Part shown: positions 18,301 through 26,467 of the stretch, piece by piece
Numbering within the stretch: the stretch's first letter is position 1
Layout: each line of letters begins with the position of its first letter
DNA from: Segatella hominis
GTDB taxonomy: Bacteria > Bacteroidota > Bacteroidia > Bacteroidales > Bacteroidaceae
Assembly: GCF_004535825.1 (NCBI RefSeq)
Contig: NZ_SGVY01000013.1
Coordinates: 1 to 64,000 of the forward strand
Direction: 5' to 3'
Length of the DNA stretch: 64,000 bases
Translations under genes and position numbers: made by a program
Notes under the pieces: model-generated
Told to the model about the DNA's origin: nothing
Database searches by the model: none
Seen by the model: the letters and a program-made list of their open reading frames with translations, nothing else

Positions 18301-20215
18301 TAAGAATAATAAGAAAGCTCAGGAGCAGAAGAAGCGATTGCCGCTCAACAAGAGATCCTTCGAACAGGAAATCACCCTCCTGCCTTTATTAGCTGATGCT
18401 AAAGACTTGAAAAAAGAGAAGGATGAGGCTGCCGGGGAAAAGACTGAGGCTTCTGGAGATGAGGCTGAAACAAAGAATGCAGAAAAGTCTAAGAAGTCTA
18501 AAAAGGATAAGTCCAAGAAGGATGATTCCAAAAAGGATGATTCGAAGAAAAAATATGTGGACGTAAAGCACGGTAAGAATACGAAGCGTCTGATTGTCTC
18601 GGCTAAGACTGAGGACGGAAAGGCCTTCCACTTGAAATATAAGGTGTTGGATAATAACACAATCCGCATTACCTCTAAGGTGGATTCTGCTACGAAGTTG
18701 AAGGTGAATGTGCTTCCGAAGGCTCCGCTGGAGGAGAAGGCTTGGTACAAGACCATGCAGGCTATTTCACGTGTGGCAATGATGGCAAGAAATGTGAGCT
18801 TCAGTTATCGCAACAACTACCAGCTCACGTTGCCAGGCTTCCTGCCTACGATCGGTGATGCTTTCGGACAAACCAAACAGGGCATCATGTCACCGGGTTT
18901 GGATTTCGCCTTCGGTTTCGTTGGCGATAGTTACATCGAGAAGGCAAGAGAGCACGACTGGTTGTTGCTCAACGATTCCATCGCTACTCCTGCTGCTACG
19001 AGCAAAACGGAAGATCTCCAGATTCGTATGACGCTGGAACCTGTGAAGAACTTGAAGATTGACCTGAATGCCATGCGTACCATGACTACGCAGAAGAGCA
19101 TACAGTATATGTATGAGGGAACTCCTACTACCCAGAGCGGAAGCTTCCAAATGACTACCATCTCTATTGGTTCTGCTTTCGAGGGAATGGGAGATGCTAA
19201 CAGTGGTTACCGCAGCAAGACCTTCGAAAAGTTCGTGGGCTCTCTGCAGGACTTCCGCAATCGGGTGGAACAGCAATACGCTGGAATGATTTATCCTGCT
19301 GGTTCCAGTCTCGCTGGCGGCAAGTTTGATGCTTCCCGTACACCTGTCAACCAGTATAGTGCTGATGTGATGGTGCCTGCCTTCCTCAATGCTTATACCA
19401 GCATGGGTGGCAAGTCGCTCTCCATCTTCCCGGCTTTGAGCCGATTGCTGCCTAACTGGACTGTTAAGTATAGTGGATTAGGTAAGTTGCCTTGGTTCCG
19501 TGACCACTTCAAGAGTGTGAACATCAATCATTCCTATAAGAGTGTGTTTGCCGTTGGAAGCTACAACAGTTACAGCACCTTCCAGGAGTATATGAATGGT
19601 TTGGGCTTCATCGAGGATGCCACTACCGGCAATCCTTCACCAAGCAGCATGTTCAATGTTTCGCAGGTGAGTATCAATGAGGCTTTCTCGCCATTGTTGG
19701 GACTTGATCTGACGTTCAATAATAATATGACGCTGAAGGGTGAATATCGCCAGACGCGCGTGATGAACCTCAGTATGACAAGTATTCAGCTCAATGAGGC
19801 TGTGAGCAAGGACTGGGTGATTGGAATGGGCTATCGCATGAACAACTTCCATCTCTTCGGAATGGGAGGTAAGCGTAAGGCTGTCAAGAGTAAGGGTAAA
19901 GGTTCGGCTGACAAGCAGAAGAATTCTTCCAATAGCAATTCTTATGGCACCAACCATGACTTGAACCTGCGCTTGGACTTCAGTTTCCGCAAGCAGGCTG
20001 CCATCGTAAGAGACATTGCCTCCATGATGAGCAGTGCCAGCAGCGGCAATAATGCATTGAAGTTGAGTTTCTCTGCCGACTATACCTTGAGTAAGATGCT
20101 CACCATGAGTTTCTACTACGATCGTCAGACGAATACGCCTCTGCTTTCAAGCAGCAGTTATCCGACGACGACACAAGACTTCGGTCTGAGCATCAAGTTC
20201 TCCTTGACGAGATAG
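12326..20215 (+). CDS. sprA: Type IX secretion outer-membrane translocon SprA/Sov
   Basis: This 2629-residue protein has an N-terminal membrane/signal segment (YAYLLMALLLTSVIGNAIG). The long beta-strand-rich body is typical of SprA (Flavobacterium) and Sov (Porphyromonas), the giant outer-membrane barrel through which T9SS cargo leaves the cell. Family-like stretches include FGPGGIRVKTQGTAELKFG near residue 210, GEFAQLIAGQ near 855 and the LDDFESTKSSID segment that follows. A lysine/glutamate-rich low-complexity insert (about residues 1946-2078) interrupts the C-terminal third. The protein ends in aromatic beta-strands (DFGLSIKFSLTR) as expected for an outer-membrane barrel. A hairpin terminator follows the stop codon. 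Confidence 0.93.
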   Translation: MMFRIKNIKYAYLLMALLLTSVIGNAIGLPYLQDDRTRNRNQQSDISRQKKQGSQKRQNTQNSRNGAAAKNGTAAKNRITAQPILSDEDSIPDSLLHPRWPVQRTQPITLSDLYQSPLDLQRPDNMKYQVEYNDTLDRYVIGNRLGNTWITAPIMLTPKEYLVWSEMQERNAYYRKQNDEIFKAKGKEKFDFTDMHFDLGPAEKIFGPGGIRVKTQGTAELKFGVKKKNVDNPSLPIRNRKTTMMDFDEKINLNVNGRVGDKVNMNLNYNTDATFDYDAQNMKLKYDGKEDEIIKLVEAGNVSFPSNSSLIRGASSLFGFRTDLQFGKLKLQTVISQKKSSSKSVSSKGGVQLTPFEKNVTDYEENKHFFLSQYFRNHYDGWMQKLPNLTTGITINRVEVWVTNKTGSSENTRNIVALTDLGENEKVSNPMWAVGGTVVPANKANTEYDAMVNQYSAARDANQTSSTLEGAGLVGGNDFEKLENARLLNSSEYTVNTAMGYISLRNQLQTDQVLAVAYEYTYGGVTYQVGEFASDVTDTKQGLFVKSLKNTSNNPQQGNWKLMMKNVYNLASQIEKEKFRLDVKFQSDTTGVYITYIPEKQVKQTPLIKVLGADRLDNNNNAHSNGYYDYVEGYTVSNGSVFIPKVEPFGSYMYEYLKSKGVAAEQAEKYAFTALYDSTKTVAKQIAEKNKYLLVGQFKGSSSNVISLGAYNVPQGSVMVTAGGVTLTEGSDYSVDYNAGEVTILNQSIIDAGTPVNVSLESNTDYGMMRKTMFGLNWEYDFSKNFQLSGTFQHLSEQPLLTKVAMGEEPVKNTLWGININWKKESQWLTNVLDKIPFLHLTQPSQISFTGEFAQLIAGQASGTQDNASYLDDFESTKSSIDVMTPTSWFLSSVPSMFPENKDKTGLTSGFNRSQMAWYTIDPLFNRKGSTLTPGHIKSDLNQLSNHYVRAIYMRELFPLRQQQTYSTETSTVNAMNIAFYPNERGPYNFNVADLQADGTLANPQKHWGGMMRKLDTNDFEQANVEYIEFWMLDPFIYSNQQPDARLYGGDFYINLGEISEDILRDGKKFYESGMPVDGSNSFTYSQWGKIPTQSTVTYAFATTSGSRALQDVGFNGLTDAEEQEFYRSAYLDQIQGKVNQAVFDSIFADPARDDYHYYRGSDWDQMQAPILYRYKFINNPQGNSPDSDSRTESYDTSYKSTPDVEDINQDYTLNEYEKYFQYHVSIRPEDLVVGKNYIVDKREYTPSLPNGTKNETVTWYQFRIPVDQYESRVGNINDFSSIRFMRMFLTNFEKPIVMRFGTLDLVRGTWRTYDQPLSAANGGTLEASAVSIEENAEKTPVNYVLPPGIRRGQDPSQPQLVEENEQALSLVVKNLSTGEAKAVYKNTTLDLRQYKRIQMFTHANALAQNTTDLRDNQLSVFIRLGNDYKNNYYEYEIPLKLTPEGKYSRRSLEDCKAVWPEENMLDIQMSVFTALKKERNKAKAMGMASFSQPFVAYDSNHPNNKMTLVGNPTLGEVKTMMIGVRNNSGDVKSGEVWVNELRLLEHNNKGGWAANANLNVQLSDWGSVNATGRYTSEGFGGLEDKVASRSTDSYGAYSVTTSLEMGKFFPDKAKVSIPLYYSVTKEKTSPKYNPLDTDMELQDALDATGSKAERDSIENIAVTKVVNTNFSISNARVGIATKRHPMPYDPANFSFSYSHSHQHTQGETTVYENEDNWRGSLDYSWTPVYKAWEPFKKLKNKSKWLDILKRFGLNWLPQNVAFNTEMTRNYYELQERDMESTENSQLPLSFSEQFLWNREFSMRWDLTKNLHMNFQSATHAQIEEPYTPINKDLYADQYHAWKDSVWTSIKHWGAPLDYNQTFTASYQLPLNLIPIFDWVNADASYNSTYSWNKGTEDEDGVSYGNTINTNRSLNLNGTFNLVKLYNHVPFLKAANQKFDKEPSRSQIQKKKQEKEKAKQEAQKRKQELAKVRQEAIDAGKDPEEAVKEWTSKNNKKAQEQKKRLPLNKRSFEQEITLLPLLADAKDLKKEKDEAAGEKTEASGDEAETKNAEKSKKSKKDKSKKDDSKKDDSKKKYVDVKHGKNTKRLIVSAKTEDGKAFHLKYKVLDNNTIRITSKVDSATKLKVNVLPKAPLEEKAWYKTMQAISRVAMMARNVSFSYRNNYQLTLPGFLPTIGDAFGQTKQGIMSPGLDFAFGFVGDSYIEKAREHDWLLLNDSIATPAATSKTEDLQIRMTLEPVKNLKIDLNAMRTMTTQKSIQYMYEGTPTTQSGSFQMTTISIGSAFEGMGDANSGYRSKTFEKFVGSLQDFRNRVEQQYAGMIYPAGSSLAGGKFDASRTPVNQYSADVMVPAFLNAYTSMGGKSLSIFPALSRLLPNWTVKYSGLGKLPWFRDHFKSVNINHSYKSVFAVGSYNSYSTFQEYMNGLGFIEDATTGNPSPSSMFNVSQVSINEAFSPLLGLDLTFNNNMTLKGEYRQTRVMNLSMTSIQLNEAVSKDWVIGMGYRMNNFHLFGMGGKRKAVKSKGKGSADKQKNSSNSNSYGTNHDLNLRLDFSFRKQAAIVRDIASMMSSASSGNNALKLSFSADYTLSKMLTMSFYYDRQTNTPLLSSSSYPTTTQDFGLSIKFSLTR

Positions 20216-20228
20216 GGTTCCTGAAAAA

Positions 20229-20265
20229 CGAAAGGGCTGGTAGCGATGAGGCTCCAGCCCTTTCG
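20229..20265 (+). terminator. Terminator after sprA
   Basis: A perfect 12-bp stem, CGAAAGGGCTGG/CCAGCCCTTTCG, with a 13-nt loop directly follows sprA. It also faces the end of nadB. Confidence 0.7.
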
Positions 20266-20327
20266 TGGTTGAATAGCTCCCATGCGGGGAGCACAAATAT
20301 TTAAAAGTTTTGCTGATTATCAAATCT

Positions 20328-21917
20328 TTATTTCTTGTCGTAGGCATGAACCGGATAGTCGATGGTATAGTGAAGACCGCGACTTTCCTTGCGCTCGATG
20401 GCCATACGGGTGATGAGGTAACCTACATTGATCATGTTGCGCAACTCGCAGAGATCCTTGCTTACCTTCACACGCTTGAAGAGGTTTTCAGTCTCTTCAT
20501 ACAACAGGTCGAGACGATCCCAGGCACGCTTCAGGCGCAGGTCACTTCTCACGATTCCCACATAGTTGCTCATGCATTCGCCCACTTCCTTGATACTCTG
20601 GGTGATGAGCACCTTCTCCTCATTGGTCATGGTACCCTCATCATTCCATTCAGGCACCTTGTCGTTGAAGTCGTATTCATCCACATGCTCAATACTGTGC
20701 TTGGCTGCTGTATCTGCATAAACGACGGCCTCGATGAGTGAGTTGCTCGCCAGTCGGTTGCCGCCATGAAGACCTGTGCAGGAGCATTCGCCTAAAGCAT
20801 AGAGGCGGTTGATGCTGGAACAACCGTTCAGATCTACTTTGATACCGCCACACATGTAGTGGGCTGCAGGACGAACAGGAATATAATCCTTCGTAATATC
20901 AATGCCGATGCTGAGACACTTTGCATAGATGTTAGGGAAGTGATGCTTGGTCTCCTCCGGATTCTTATGGGTCACATCGAGACAAACATGGTCAAGACCG
21001 TGAATCTTCATCTCCTTATCGATGGCACGAGCCACGATGTCACGAGGGGCAAGGCTCAGGCGCTCATCATATTTCTCCATGAAACTCTCGCCGTTAGGCA
21101 AACGGAGAATACCGCCGTAGCCACGCATGGCCTCTGTGATGAGGAACGCAGGATGAGTTTCTCCCGGATGAAAGAGGGCAGTAGGGTGGAACTGTACAAA
21201 CTCCATATCGGCAACTGTTCCCTTGGCACGATAGACCATCGCCTCACCATCGCCTGTGGCAATGATTGGGTTGGTTGTGGTCTGATAGACCGCACCGCAA
21301 CCACCTGTACACATCACAGTCACCTTGCTGAGATAAGTATCTACTTTCTGAGTGTCAGGATTGAGGACGTAGGCTCCGTAGCAGTTGATGTAAGGAGTGC
21401 GACGGGTAACGCGTGCGCCCAAGTGGTGTTGGGTGATAATCTCCACTGCGAAGTGGTTCTCCTTGATGTCGATGTCTGGATTGTTGCGTACGGCTTCCAT
21501 CAGTCCTCTCTGGATTTCAGCACCCGTATCGTCGGCGTGATGGAGGATGCGGAACTCGCTGTGTCCGCCCTCACGGTGAAGGTCGAACTTGCCGTCCTGC
21601 TGCTTGTCGAAGTTGACTCCCCATTCCACCAGTTCCTTGATCTGTTCTGGTGCCTTGGTAACAACCTGTTTAACTGCTTTGTAGTCACTGATGTAGTCAC
21701 CAGCAATCATTGTATCCTGGATGTGCTTGTCGAAGTTATCCACCTCCAGGTTGGTAACTGATGCGACACCACCTTGTGCAAATGAAGTGTTGGCCTCGTC
21801 GAGAGAGGTCTTGCAGATCATGCACACTTTACCTTTTTTCGCTCTGGCTACTTTCAGGGCGTAACTCATACCGGCAACTCCTGCACCGATAATCAGAAAA
21901 TCATACTTATAAACCAT
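20328..21917 (-). CDS. nadB: L-aspartate oxidase NadB
   Basis: NadB oxidises L-aspartate to iminoaspartate, the first step of de novo NAD synthesis, using FAD. The 529-residue protein opens with the Rossmann dinucleotide motif DFLIIGAGVAGMSYAL (residues 5-20). It has the succinate dehydrogenase-like flavoprotein segments NTSFAQGGVASV, HREGGHSEFRILH, EFVQFHPTAL and the C-terminal GECSCTGLHGGNRLASNSL. The length is complete. nadA and nadC are not in the window. A -7 element (TACTTTTGC, 22042-22050) lies about 120 bp upstream, giving a long leader with a small CCCTTA/TAAGGG hairpin. Confidence 0.94.
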   Translation of the reverse strand: MVYKYDFLIIGAGVAGMSYALKVARAKKGKVCMICKTSLDEANTSFAQGGVASVTNLEVDNFDKHIQDTMIAGDYISDYKAVKQVVTKAPEQIKELVEWGVNFDKQQDGKFDLHREGGHSEFRILHHADDTGAEIQRGLMEAVRNNPDIDIKENHFAVEIITQHHLGARVTRRTPYINCYGAYVLNPDTQKVDTYLSKVTVMCTGGCGAVYQTTTNPIIATGDGEAMVYRAKGTVADMEFVQFHPTALFHPGETHPAFLITEAMRGYGGILRLPNGESFMEKYDERLSLAPRDIVARAIDKEMKIHGLDHVCLDVTHKNPEETKHHFPNIYAKCLSIGIDITKDYIPVRPAAHYMCGGIKVDLNGCSSINRLYALGECSCTGLHGGNRLASNSLIEAVVYADTAAKHSIEHVDEYDFNDKVPEWNDEGTMTNEEKVLITQSIKEVGECMSNYVGIVRSDLRLKRAWDRLDLLYEETENLFKRVKVSKDLCELRNMINVGYLITRMAIERKESRGLHYTIDYPVHAYDKK

Positions 21918-22092
21918 TTGAGTTTATTTTATCAATTTATCTCTTATTCCTATGGAATAGAGTCTTCATTTTTATTTCATTTTGCGTTGGTTTTACCCTG
22001 TACTTCCCTTAAGATTGTAAGGGATGAAACCTTAATTCGTTGCAAAAGTAATAATTTATCTTTAAAATGAGTAATAAGAGACGGATTTTTTG

Positions 22093-22101
22093 TAATTTTG
22101 C
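22093..22101 (+). promoter_or_regulatory. Likely promoter of the 22180 operon (-7 element)
   Basis: TAATTTTGC matches the Bacteroidetes -7 element. No good -33 element is seen. It is divergent from the nadB -7 element at 22042-22050. Confidence 0.5.
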
Positions 22102-22179
22102 AGTGTTTTTTGTAAATCTAAACCCTTGTGAGGTGCTAATTGGTGGCTTCGGGGTGACTTAACATATATATAATAAGGT

Positions 22180-22599
22180 ATGACAGACAGAACTTTTCAT
22201 AAGCGTTTTTCGGTTCCTGCCAAATGTGGCGTGGCGGTATTTGCGCTTCTCACCGGTTATTTCTTCTGGGTGAAGGTGGCTATCATCGGCATCCTGCTTG
22301 CCATCGTCATTGTGGGCATGATCGAGCGCATTCTGAATACAACTTATACTTTCCGAAGGGTGCAACCTATCGACCGGGATGAGGAAATGGATTTCATCGT
22401 CATCAATGAGGGGCGATTCTCCCGAAACCAGACCATTCCAGTGTGCGATATTGTCAGCGTGGAGCCTATGAAGATGTGTTGGGGACTCGACCATGCTCTC
22501 GTCATTCAGGTGGGAGCTAACAAACTGGTCAGCCTGCAGCCTGATAATGAGGAAAGTTTTATCAGGGAAATCGAGAAAAGAATAAAAAATGAGAAATGA
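22180..22599 (+). CDS. Small membrane protein with PH-like domain
   Basis: A 139-residue protein not recognised as a named gene. Two closely spaced membrane helices (about residues 15-45) form a hairpin. They are followed by a soluble domain of about 90 residues with the strand pattern of small bacterial PH-like domains (TYTFRRVQPIDRDEEMDFIV...IPVCDIVSVEPMK). The ATG is directly preceded by ATATATATAATAAGGT, a motif that recurs upstream of lpxK and trmO. It overlaps the first codons of dacB by 11 bp, so the two are probably co-translated. The function is unknown. Confidence 0.7.
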   Translation: MTDRTFHKRFSVPAKCGVAVFALLTGYFFWVKVAIIGILLAIVIVGMIERILNTTYTFRRVQPIDRDEEMDFIVINEGRFSRNQTIPVCDIVSVEPMKMCWGLDHALVIQVGANKLVSLQPDNEESFIREIEKRIKNEK

Positions 22600-23938
22600 A
22601 AAATTAGAAATGAATAAGATGATAAAATATGTGATGAGTCTTTTGATGGTGATGACGCTCTGTCTCCCCAATATGCAGGCTCAAATTGTAAAAAATCAGG
22701 AGAATCAGGACGTTCTGGTAAATGATGCGAATCCTGAGCATGATGAGGAGGTAGTGGAGGATAGTGAAGATTCTGCTGTGGCAGACTCTGCGATGGTGGA
22801 GACAATTGCTGCTGATACTTTGCGATTGCCTTGGACGGAAACCGTGAAGGTGGGACTTGACAAACTCCTCAAGAGCAAAATGTTTGAAACTTCTCAGGTG
22901 GGTATCATGGTTTGGGACCTGGAGACTGATTCCTGCATCTACCGCTTCCGTGAGCGCCAACTGATGCGTCCTGCCAGCACCATGAAACTCGTGACGGCGA
23001 TTACGGCACTCGATAAGTTGGGTGGTTCTTACCAGTTTAAAACGACCCTGAAATATACGGGCACGATTGATAATGGGGTACTCAAGGGCGATGTGTATTG
23101 CATCGGTGGTATGGACCCTCGTTTTAATAATGATGATATGACCGCCTTTGTCACCAGTCTCAAAGATATGGGCGTGGATAGTATTCAGGGCAGCATCTAT
23201 GCCGACCGCTCGATGAAGGACGAAGACCTGTTGGGCGAAGGTTGGTGCTGGGATGATGATAATCCCGTGCTATCCCCATTGGTTTTCGGACGCAAGGATA
23301 TTTTCATGGAAAGATTTCTCGCCAAGCTGAAGGACGCTGGTATCTTCTATGCCGGTTCCGGAACTTCCGTGAAGCGCTGTCCGGCAAGTGCTTTCACCAT
23401 CTGTACCCGTTTCCATACCATGGATCAGATTTTGCATAAGATGATGAAAGACAGTGATAATCTCTATGCCGAAAGCATGTATTATCAGATAGCATCTTCT
23501 ACTGGCAACCGTCCGGCAAGTGCCAAGAGTGCCAGAAATGTGCAGCGCCAGCTGGTTAGAAAGATTGGACTTGATCCTGCCCGATATAAGTTTGCGGATG
23601 GCTCCGGTCTTTCTCTCTACAACTATGTTTCTGCCGAACTGGAGGTCAAGCTCCTTCGCTATGCTTACCAGGACGAGAACATCCTGCCGCATCTCAAACA
23701 GTCCTTGCCAATTGCTGGTGTGGATGGTACTTTGAAGAGGAGAATGCGCTCCGGTTTTGCTCATGGCAATGTGAAGGCTAAAACGGGCACGGTGACAGGT
23801 GTTATTGGTCTTGCCGGTTACTGCAAGGCGGCAAATGGCCACGATCTTTGCTTCTCGATTCTCAATAATGGTATTATGCATAGCAATAATGCACGCTCTT
23901 TTGCAGACAAGGTGTGTGAGTTGCTTTGCCAACCGTAA
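22589..23938 (+). CDS. dacB: D-Ala-D-Ala carboxypeptidase/endopeptidase (PBP4, S13)
   Basis: A periplasmic peptidoglycan hydrolase that trims pentapeptides or cleaves cross-links. Three penicillin-binding motifs are present: SxxK at 130-133 (STMK), SDN at 289-291 and KTG at 398-400. The first ATG is at 22589. The second in-frame ATG at 22610 (MNKMIKYVMSLLM) gives a more usual signal peptide and is equally likely. An acidic segment (about residues 50-75) separates the signal sequence from the enzyme and is unusual for the family. mscS follows after 11 bp, so an operon is likely. Confidence 0.9.
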   Translation: MRNEKLEMNKMIKYVMSLLMVMTLCLPNMQAQIVKNQENQDVLVNDANPEHDEEVVEDSEDSAVADSAMVETIAADTLRLPWTETVKVGLDKLLKSKMFETSQVGIMVWDLETDSCIYRFRERQLMRPASTMKLVTAITALDKLGGSYQFKTTLKYTGTIDNGVLKGDVYCIGGMDPRFNNDDMTAFVTSLKDMGVDSIQGSIYADRSMKDEDLLGEGWCWDDDNPVLSPLVFGRKDIFMERFLAKLKDAGIFYAGSGTSVKRCPASAFTICTRFHTMDQILHKMMKDSDNLYAESMYYQIASSTGNRPASAKSARNVQRQLVRKIGLDPARYKFADGSGLSLYNYVSAELEVKLLRYAYQDENILPHLKQSLPIAGVDGTLKRRMRSGFAHGNVKAKTGTVTGVIGLAGYCKAANGHDLCFSILNNGIMHSNNARSFADKVCELLCQP

Positions 23939-23949
23939 AGACTTGATAT

Positions 23950-25203
23950 ATGGAAGAAATACGTAAATTTGTGGATGAAATGATGGTGTGGGCTGGTGTT
24001 TCGGGCGATTCCGTACCCGTTCTCCGCCATTTGTTGCTTACAGTTACCGCTATTCTGCTGGCAATTATAAGCGATTTCCTTTGCCGTAAGATTCTCGTGC
24101 CGCTTATCTCCAAGATTACGGAGAAGACGGAGGCTTCCTGGGATGATGTGCTTTTCAATAAGAAGGTACTCAACTCGGCTTGCCATATTGTGCCGGCTGT
24201 CGTCATCTGGTCGCTCATGCCACTCATCTATCTGGAATATCCGATTTTCAAGGAAATCCTCGAAAGAGCTACGGGCATCTATATCGTGGTGATGTCTGTG
24301 AGAACCGTCCTGGTTTTCATCGGGTCTTTCAAAGGACTGGAAGATGCCAAGGATCGCCGGTCCTCTGCTCAACAGTATTTTCATACTTTCTGTGGCGTGC
24401 TCAGGGTTCTCATGCTCTTTGTAGCAGGTGTCGTGGTGGTGGCCATCCTGTTGGGCAAGAGTCCGCTTACCTTGTTTGCTGGATTGGGTGCCACTTCTGC
24501 AGTCCTCATGCTGGTTTTCAAGGATACGATTACGGGTTTGGCTTCTGGTGTCCGTCTTACGAGCAACGATATGCTCCATAAGGGCGACTGGATTACGGTG
24601 AAGTCGGTGGATGCCAACGGTATCGTGGAGGAAATGTCGCTCACTACTGTCAAGGTGCGTAACTTCGATAATACCATCGTCACCATTTCTCCTACCACCT
24701 TGGTGAATGGTTCTTTCCAAAACTGGATTGGTATGCAGAATAGTGGGGGACGACGGGTGAAACGCCTGGTTTACTTCGATTTCCGCAGCATCCGACTGGT
24801 AGATGACTTGCTGAAACAGAAGTTGATTTCTAAGCATTTTGCAACTGAAGATTCCTTCAAACTGAAAGAATCTCTCCAGAAGGCTTTGGAGAAAGACAGA
24901 CAGGAAGGCAAGGATATAGAAGACCTGAAGAATCCGGCAGCTCTTGCCCCAACCAATCTGCAACTCTACCGTAAGTTTATGGAGAAATATCTGCGCCAGC
25001 GTCCGGAAATCAATACGGAACTCACACTGATGGTGCGCCATTTGGAAGCCACGCAGTGCGGACTCCCGATTGAGTTTTATTTCTTCATCAAGGATAAGGT
25101 TTGGGTCAATTATGAGCATATTCTTGCTGACATCATGGAGCATGCCTATGCGCTTGCCAATGAGTTCGAACTGAAGATTTATGAGCAATATCCGGAACAG
25201 TAA
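23950..25203 (+). CDS. MscS-family mechanosensitive channel
   Basis: A 417-residue inner-membrane channel protein that would release solutes on osmotic downshock. There are about five predicted membrane segments in the first 190 residues. The pore-lining helix and beta domain of MscS follow, including LTLFAGLGATSAVLMLVFKD and TGLASGVRL, then GDWITVKSVDANGIVEEMSL. The C-terminal domain is longer than in E. coli MscS and resembles the YbdG/MscM type. Short GGTAAAAA-type repeats follow the stop codon. Confidence 0.88.
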   Translation: MEEIRKFVDEMMVWAGVSGDSVPVLRHLLLTVTAILLAIISDFLCRKILVPLISKITEKTEASWDDVLFNKKVLNSACHIVPAVVIWSLMPLIYLEYPIFKEILERATGIYIVVMSVRTVLVFIGSFKGLEDAKDRRSSAQQYFHTFCGVLRVLMLFVAGVVVVAILLGKSPLTLFAGLGATSAVLMLVFKDTITGLASGVRLTSNDMLHKGDWITVKSVDANGIVEEMSLTTVKVRNFDNTIVTISPTTLVNGSFQNWIGMQNSGGRRVKRLVYFDFRSIRLVDDLLKQKLISKHFATEDSFKLKESLQKALEKDRQEGKDIEDLKNPAALAPTNLQLYRKFMEKYLRQRPEINTELTLMVRHLEATQCGLPIEFYFFIKDKVWVNYEHILADIMEHAYALANEFELKIYEQYPEQ

Positions 25204-25210
25204 TGTTTTA

Positions 25211-25254
25211 AAGGTAAAAAAGTAAAAAGGTAAAAAAGTAAAAAGGTAAAAAGG
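25211..25254. repeat. GGTAAAAA-type tandem repeat after mscS
   Basis: Two and a half copies of a 16-bp unit (GGTAAAAAAGTAAAAA) fill the spacer between mscS and mutY. Shorter versions occur at 31068-31090 and, inverted, at 31218-31240, each time at the 3' end of a gene. Confidence 0.7.
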
Positions 25255-25259
25255 CAGGG

Positions 25260-26426
25260 ATGGAATTTGCTAATACTATAATTTCTTGGTTTCGTGAAAA
25301 CGGCAGGGCGTTGCCTTGGCGAGAGACTCGTGATCCTTATGCCATCTGGCTGAGTGAGATTATCCTGCAGCAAACCCGCATTGCCCAGGGGTGGGAGTAT
25401 TGGGAGCGGTTTATGGCTCAATATCCCACTGTGCAGGATTTGGCGGCTGCCCATGAGGATGAAGTCCTGAAACTTTGGCAGGGATTGGGTTATTATTCCC
25501 GTGCCCGGAATCTCCATACGGCAGCTAAGCAGATTGTGGCACTCGGTCATTTTCCTGATACGCTTGAAGGCATCAAACAACTGAAGGGTGTGGGAGATTA
25601 TACGGCAGCTGCTATCGGTTCCTTTGCTTTCGATATTCCGGCTGCTGTGGTGGACGGTAATGTCTATCGTGTCCTTGCCCGGTATTTTGGCATTGATACT
25701 CCCATCAATTCCACGCAGGGAAAAAAGGAGTTTGCAGCCTTGGCGCAGTCTCTGTTGCCTTCATCAAAGGCTTCCGATTCTCTCTCGTCTTTCTCTCCGG
25801 CTTCCGATTTTCAATCGTCTTTATCTCTGGTTGCAGCCTATAATCAGGCGATGATGGATTTTGGTGCAATTCAGTGCACCCCTCAGTCTCCGAAATGTCT
25901 GCTCTGCCCACTTGCTGAAACCTGCGAGGCGATGCGAACCAATCGGGTAGCCGAACTGCCTGTCAAGCAAAAGACCATGAAGGTGAAGACCCGTCATCTT
26001 TCCTATATATATATAAGGTGTAAGGGTGAGACTGCCATTCATCGTAGGGGAGAGGGAGATATTTGGCAAGGATTATGGGAACCTTTCAATGCTTCAGATA
26101 TCGCTGAAGCCTGTGCCTCTCCTTCTTCCGCACAGGCATCTCTGTCTTCCACAAAGTTTTCGACTTCTCTCACGAAGTTTTCTTCTTTCAAGAAAGAACT
26201 TGCAGCAGACCTTCACTTGTCAAACGTAGATGCCCTGCAGCTGCTGGCTCAGGATGTGAAGCATGTCTTGACCCATCGCATTCTTTTGGCTGACTTTTAC
26301 CTGTTGGATACCGATGCCCATCCCCAGCTTCCCGATGATTATATCTGGATCAAGGAGGAGGAAATAGAAGACTATGGTATTCCAAGACTGATAGAACTCC
26401 TGCTTGAAAAGATTTCTTGCAAATAA
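25260..26426 (+). CDS. mutY: A/G-specific adenine glycosylase MutY
   Basis: MutY removes adenine mispaired with 8-oxoguanine. The helix-hairpin-helix glycosylase domain has catalytic Glu33 (SEIILQQTR), LKGVGDYTA (108-116) and Asp132 (VVDGN). The iron-sulfur cluster ligands C206-x6-C213-x2-C216-x5-C222 are intact. The C-terminal NUDIX-like domain is present. Two serine-rich inserts are odd. One (about residues 170-190) is encoded by a 30-bp imperfect tandem duplication at 25769-25828. The other is at about residues 288-312. The gene also carries a (TA)6 run at 26004-26015 within the linker between domains. Confidence 0.93.
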   Translation: MEFANTIISWFRENGRALPWRETRDPYAIWLSEIILQQTRIAQGWEYWERFMAQYPTVQDLAAAHEDEVLKLWQGLGYYSRARNLHTAAKQIVALGHFPDTLEGIKQLKGVGDYTAAAIGSFAFDIPAAVVDGNVYRVLARYFGIDTPINSTQGKKEFAALAQSLLPSSKASDSLSSFSPASDFQSSLSLVAAYNQAMMDFGAIQCTPQSPKCLLCPLAETCEAMRTNRVAELPVKQKTMKVKTRHLSYIYIRCKGETAIHRRGEGDIWQGLWEPFNASDIAEACASPSSAQASLSSTKFSTSLTKFSSFKKELAADLHLSNVDALQLLAQDVKHVLTHRILLADFYLLDTDAHPQLPDDYIWIKEEEIEDYGIPRLIELLLEKISCK

Positions 26427-26467
26427 TATACCACATATTCCACAGATTTTTCTTCGTGGTGTTTTTT

